Source: JBEKJU01 sp050011095 | Lineage (GTDB): Bacteria; Desulfobacterota; Syntrophorhabdia; Syntrophorhabdales; WCHB1-27 | NCBI GenBank assembly: GCA_050011095.1 | Contig: JBEKJU010000034.1 | Coordinates: 1-41,937, forward strand | DNA: 41,937 nt | Reading direction: 5' to 3' | Part shown: positions 39,098 through 41,937 of the stretch, piece by piece | Layout of the letters: every line of letters begins with the position of its first letter | How positions within the stretch are numbered: the first letter of the stretch is position 1 | Notes under the pieces: generated by a model | Seen by the model: the letters and a program-made list of their open reading frames with translations, nothing else | Database searches by the model: none | Told to the model about the DNA's origin: nothing | Position numbers and translations under genes: made by a program

Positions 39098-40504
39098 GTG
39101 AGCATATCGAGGCTTCAAGGAACCTATAATAGCGGAACGGGCCTGATCGCCTCGCTGGCCTATGGAAGCAACCTCACGGCGAATAGCCTTCTCCTTGCAT
39201 CGGTGACCTGGGGTGGGGGTGGAAGCAGTTCCGGCAACCCTACGGTGACGGACAGCCTGGGCAATACGTGGACCCTGATTCAGTCCGCCTACGACACATC
39301 AGAGAAGCAAGGGTGGGCCATGTTCTACGCCGTCAACACCCACGGCGCGGCCGCGAATACGGTAAACGTGAACTATCCGTCGGAGGCAATCGGTTATGGC
39401 GGGTTGCTCATAGACGAGTTCTCGGGCTGCGCCATATCCAGCGTGCTCGATGGTAGCGTCGTTCAGGATCAACAAGCGTTTACGGGTGGGACCAATGCCG
39501 TCTCGTCGGGCTCGTTCACCCCCTCGACAAACGGTGATCTTATTTATGTCTCAACCGGATCGGTGGGGGAAGGTAATAGCACCCTGTCGCCCGGTACAGG
39601 ATTCACCGCCGGGGAGATCGTCACGTCATTTTGGGGTGACACAGGCCCCTTTGCGGGAAGTGAATATCTTATCCAGGCAACGGCAGGGGGCATTGCGGGG
39701 ACTTTTACCTGTGATGGAACAGGTATCTATTTTATCACCATCGCCGCCGCGTTCAAGGCATCGGGGGGGTCGGTCTATAACGTCTCCGCATCCCTTTCGG
39801 CCACGGCGAAACTCGCGCCCGGCAGCGCGGCGACGATGGTGGGCTCGGCCTCGCTCGCGGCGAAGGCGGCCCTCGCGGGGAGTTCCATCACAACGATGAT
39901 CGGCGGCGTGGCCCTTTCCTCCCGGGCGGGATTCTCGGAGGCGGGCAACGCGACCATGGCGGCCTCCGTCGCCCTCGCCCTCTCGGCCTTCGCCGCATAC
40001 GGGGCGACCACGGGGCAGGTGTGGGCGGTGAACGTCGCCCTCGCGGCGCAGGCGGCGCTTCAGGGCGCGGCCGTCATGGCCACGAACGACGGTACCACGC
40101 TTTCCCTCAAGACCATCATGGGCAATTCGGCGCTGGCCTCGATGGCGGCGCAGGTGACGCTGACGGAGGTGGCGGCGCTTCAGGGCGCGGCCGTCATGGC
40201 CACGAACGACGGTACCACGCTTTCCCTCAAGACCATCATGGGCAATTCGGCCGTCATGGCCACGAACGACGGTACCACGCTTTCCCTCAAGACCATCATG
40301 GGCAATTCGGCGCTGGCCTCGATGGCGGCGCAGGTGACGCTGACGGAGGTGGCAAGCCTCGTCCCGGCATCGTCGGCGGTCATGACGGCGGCTACGACGC
40401 TCGCGGCAAGGGCGTCGATGATGCTTCTCGCACAGATACCGGGGGTGGGGAACTTTTTGGCCTTCATCATAGACGACGAACCGATCACATTCTTCGTACC
40501 ATAG
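39098..40504 (+). CDS. Phage tail/fibre-like protein with exact internal repeats
   Basis: It has 468 residues, GTG start. Residues 1-225 form a beta-sandwich lectin-like domain (S-L-G-N-T-W, W-A-M-F-Y-A, N-T-V-N-V-N-Y, I-D-E-F-S-G) common in phage and secreted surface proteins. Residues 226-440 are Ala/Leu/Ser/Thr-rich low complexity, including the 20-residue unit A-V-M-A-T-N-D-G-T-T-L-S-L-K three times. The C-terminus (F-L-A-F-I-I-D-D-E-P-I-T-F-F-V-P) is compact. Likely a host-contacting protein. Confidence 0.55.
   Translation: MSISRLQGTYNSGTGLIASLAYGSNLTANSLLLASVTWGGGGSSSGNPTVTDSLGNTWTLIQSAYDTSEKQGWAMFYAVNTHGAAANTVNVNYPSEAIGYGGLLIDEFSGCAISSVLDGSVVQDQQAFTGGTNAVSSGSFTPSTNGDLIYVSTGSVGEGNSTLSPGTGFTAGEIVTSFWGDTGPFAGSEYLIQATAGGIAGTFTCDGTGIYFITIAAAFKASGGSVYNVSASLSATAKLAPGSAATMVGSASLAAKAALAGSSITTMIGGVALSSRAGFSEAGNATMAASVALALSAFAAYGATTGQVWAVNVALAAQAALQGAAVMATNDGTTLSLKTIMGNSALASMAAQVTLTEVAALQGAAVMATNDGTTLSLKTIMGNSAVMATNDGTTLSLKTIMGNSALASMAAQVTLTEVASLVPASSAVMTAATTLAARASMMLLAQIPGVGNFLAFIIDDEPITFFVP
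40070..40309 (+). repeat. Exact 60-bp / 120-bp in-frame tandem repeats
   Basis: A 60-bp unit (GCCGTCATGGCC to ATGGGCAATTCG) is found at 40070-40129, 40190-40249 and 40250-40309. The 44-bp spacer-like block after units 1 and 3 (GCGCTGGCCTCG to GAGGTGGC) and 16 bp before units 1 and 2 also match. Lengths are multiples of 3, so the frame is kept, and the identity is complete. Confidence 0.85.
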
Positions 40505-40513
40505 GAGGGTAAC

Positions 40514-41299
40514 ATGCTGAAAGATGTCATCAGGGATTTCCGCAAGAAGGGCGCTCTGTGGCTCATGCCCGAGGGGGCGTTGGGCGCGGGAGTTGGGGTC
40601 GCGCTCCATCACCATTACAAGGTCGACTTCTTTGACCCGGACGGCCGCCTGTACCACGTGGACGAGTTCGACAACACGAACCCCTACGCGGGCACGAACG
40701 CCTACCTCAACAATACCCTCCAGGCCATCCCCGGTTCCGTTGCCTGGTACGTCGGCCTGGTCGGCGCGAACTCCGCGACGTTTACCGGATCGATGTCGGC
40801 ATCTTCCGCCACGCTGACCCTCTCCGCCTCCGGGTTTACCGCGGCGGATGTTGGTTCGGCAATCATCGTCCAGGGCGCGGGCGCATCAGGCGCGGACCTC
40901 ATCACCACGATCTCGGCCTATACGTCCGGCACGGCCGTCACGCTGGCGGCGTCCGCATCGACCGCGGTATCGACGGCGAAAGTCACGTGGGGTCCGAGGA
41001 CGGGCGACACCATGGCATCTCACGGCCCGTGGGTGGAGGCGGCGAACTACTCGAATTCGACGAGGCCCCTATGGACCCCGAACGGGGCATCGACCACAGG
41101 CAGCATCAGCAACTCATCGTCCGTGGCGTCCTTTACGGTGAACGCGCAGGCGTCGCTCTTCGGGGCCTTCATGTGCAGCAACTCGACGGTCGGCGGCGCG
41201 ACCGGGACGCTCCTCGGCATGGGGCTCTTCTCGGGCGGGAGTCAGACGCCGACCAGTGGGAGCACCGTGAATGTGACGATCACGTGCTCGATGTCATAA
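40514..41299 (+). CDS. Phage minor structural protein
   Basis: It has 261 residues with AGGAGGG before the ATG. The N-terminus has an amphipathic region and H-H-H-Y-K-V, then a long Ser/Thr/Ala/Gly-rich beta part (T-L-T-L-S-A-S-G-F-T-A-A-D-V-G). That stretch resembles domains that recur in phage tail proteins. No catalytic motif is visible. Confidence 0.55.
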   Translation: MLKDVIRDFRKKGALWLMPEGALGAGVGVALHHHYKVDFFDPDGRLYHVDEFDNTNPYAGTNAYLNNTLQAIPGSVAWYVGLVGANSATFTGSMSASSATLTLSASGFTAADVGSAIIVQGAGASGADLITTISAYTSGTAVTLAASASTAVSTAKVTWGPRTGDTMASHGPWVEAANYSNSTRPLWTPNGASTTGSISNSSSVASFTVNAQASLFGAFMCSNSTVGGATGTLLGMGLFSGGSQTPTSGSTVNVTITCSMS

Positions 41300-41316
41300 G
41301 GGCTCTGACGAGCCCT
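41299..41316. repeat. GGGCTC hairpin at the ribosome site of the last gene
   Basis: AGGGCTC-TGAC-GAGCCCT ends 1 nt before AGGAGGTG. The layout is the same as at the coat gene (30690-30711), and the right arm plus TAAGG equals the end of the palindromic element in vapBC. Confidence 0.6.
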
Positions 41317-41330
41317 AAGGAGGTGCCTTC

Positions 41331-41937
41331 ATGCTACCACGGCTTCTGAACATCGGAAGAACGCAGAACGGTCTTTTTGAGATGAGCGCGGCAATGCTCG
41401 GGGCGCTGCTGGGGGGCGGCGCGAGCAACGTCATCAGCGGCCTCCTCGGTTCAAGCGCGTCGAGCAACGCGGCGACCCAGGCGGCGGAGGGACAGGCAAA
41501 CGCCCTCTCCGCCCTTCTGAGCGGCGAGCAGACATCACAAACCGCCCTTTCGCCTTACTACACGGGCGGCCTTACAGACTATGACACGCTGCAATATCTC
41601 CTCGGCACGGGCGGTACGGGCGGCACGGCCACATGGACGGACGCCGACCAGCAGCAGATGAACCAGCTCCAGGCCAGCATTCAAGGCTTCATAGGTGGCT
41701 CGAATGCATCCGCGAAGGCGAAGTACGCGGACGTTCTGGCGAATTATCAGCAGCAGTACAACCAATTGGCCCTGCAGAAGCAGCAGTACCAGGCGCAGCA
41801 GGCGGCACAGACCGCGGCCCAGGGCGTTCACGAGGTTCTGATTGCCGAGATAGTTGAGGTACATGTTCCCCATGCCCCCCGTGGCGCCCGTGCCCAGGCC
41901 CGTCAGCATGCTCGTGAGGGCGTTCGCCGAGCCGAGC
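41331..41937 (+). CDS. Phage DNA-ejection-type protein, N-terminal part (cut by window end)
   Basis: AAGGAGGTG precedes the ATG. About 165 residues look genuine: Ala/Gly/Ser-rich hydrophobic stretch (M-L-G-A-L-L-G-G-G-A-S-N-V-I-S), then L-S-P-Y-Y-T-G-G and a Gln-rich helix (Y-Q-Q-Q-Y-N-Q-L-A-L-Q-K-Q-Q-Y). This is typical of podovirus internal proteins injected with the DNA. From about 41821 the frame stays open, but the protein pattern changes. The opposite strand there encodes what looks like the C-terminal part of the same kind of protein. Confidence 0.6.
   Translation, partial: MLPRLLNIGRTQNGLFEMSAAMLGALLGGGASNVISGLLGSSASSNAATQAAEGQANALSALLSGEQTSQTALSPYYTGGLTDYDTLQYLLGTGGTGGTATWTDADQQQMNQLQASIQGFIGGSNASAKAKYADVLANYQQQYNQLALQKQQYQAQQAAQTAAQGVHEVLIAEIVEVHVPHAPRGARAQARQHAREGVRRAE
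41821..41937 (-). other. Terminal block that appears inverted
   Basis: Read on the minus strand this stretch gives S-A-N-A-L-T-S-M-L-T-G-L-G-T-G and M-Y-L-N-Y-L-G-N-Q-N-L-V-N-A-L. That is the Gly-rich, low-charge style of phage ejection proteins. The plus-strand reading (V-H-V-P-H-A-P-R-G-A-R-A-Q-A-R) is shadow-like. The change falls near a CCGCGG palindrome at 41812-41817. It fits an inversion chimera at a contig end. Confidence 0.55.

Noticed and set aside
40050..40370. CRISPR or minisatellite of non-coding type
   Set aside because: The repeats lie in frame within a protein gene and lack spacers.

Overview
The window reads as a GC-rich bacterial chromosome segment that runs into a P22-like (podovirus-type) phage structural module. 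No rRNA, tRNA or CRISPR array was seen. The host is probably a member of the Desulfobacterota (former Deltaproteobacteria). That is inferred from gene content and style: paired PilZ proteins, an aminotransferase coupled to a stand-alone pyruvate-kinase C-terminal domain, an enlarged KdpC, and many toxin-antitoxin cassettes and short palindromic repeats. No marker gene settles it.

Layout. 1-0.95 kb: the end of a PilZ gene and a small zinc-ribbon protein behind a consensus promoter and a long leader. 0.97-7.2 kb (minus): a complete oppABCDF-type peptide ABC importer in one operon. 7.4-11.9 kb (minus): a toxin-antitoxin and nuclease cluster with a vapBC pair broken by a repeat element, an orphan AbrB antitoxin, a NucS-like nuclease, mazEF, an HNH endonuclease and hicAB. 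12-16 kb: exported MsrA, a small membrane protein, a mercuric-reductase/lipoamide-dehydrogenase-like flavoprotein and undecaprenyl-diphosphatase (uppP). 16-18 kb: a frameshifted aspartate aminotransferase coupled to the PK_C-domain gene. 18.5-19 kb: a PilZ protein. 19-24.3 kb (minus): a kdp potassium pump operon (small membrane gene, kdpF, kdpA, kdpB, kdpC). Its KdpB lacks about 31 conserved residues just before the phosphorylated Asp, and its KdpC is nearly twice the usual size.

24.4-41.9 kb: a plus-strand packaging and virion module in P22 order: terminase small-like, terminase large, portal, [minus-strand moron], scaffold, coat, a repeat-rich decoration/fibre-like protein, a degenerate glycosyltransferase-TPR protein, an XRE regulator, gp4-like and gp10-like head-completion proteins, six smaller structural genes and the start of an ejection-type protein. 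No integrase, lysis or early genes are visible. The left boundary lies between the kdp operon and the terminase and carries a 13-bp iteron-like array. The last ~117 bp of the window appear inverted relative to the gene they sit in, as in an assembly or amplification chimera.

The most unusual layer is the short structured repeats. At least four palindromic families occur here, and several are found in both the chromosomal and phage parts, which suggests the phage module is resident in this genome. One 158-bp imperfect palindrome ends vapC and a truncated copy ends vapB. Another family, with a conserved frame around a variable hairpin, sits at two phage gene junctions, each time flanked by an exact 37-bp direct duplication of phage sequence. 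That pattern is either an unrecognised insertion mechanism or an assembly signature, and it is the observation most worth testing.
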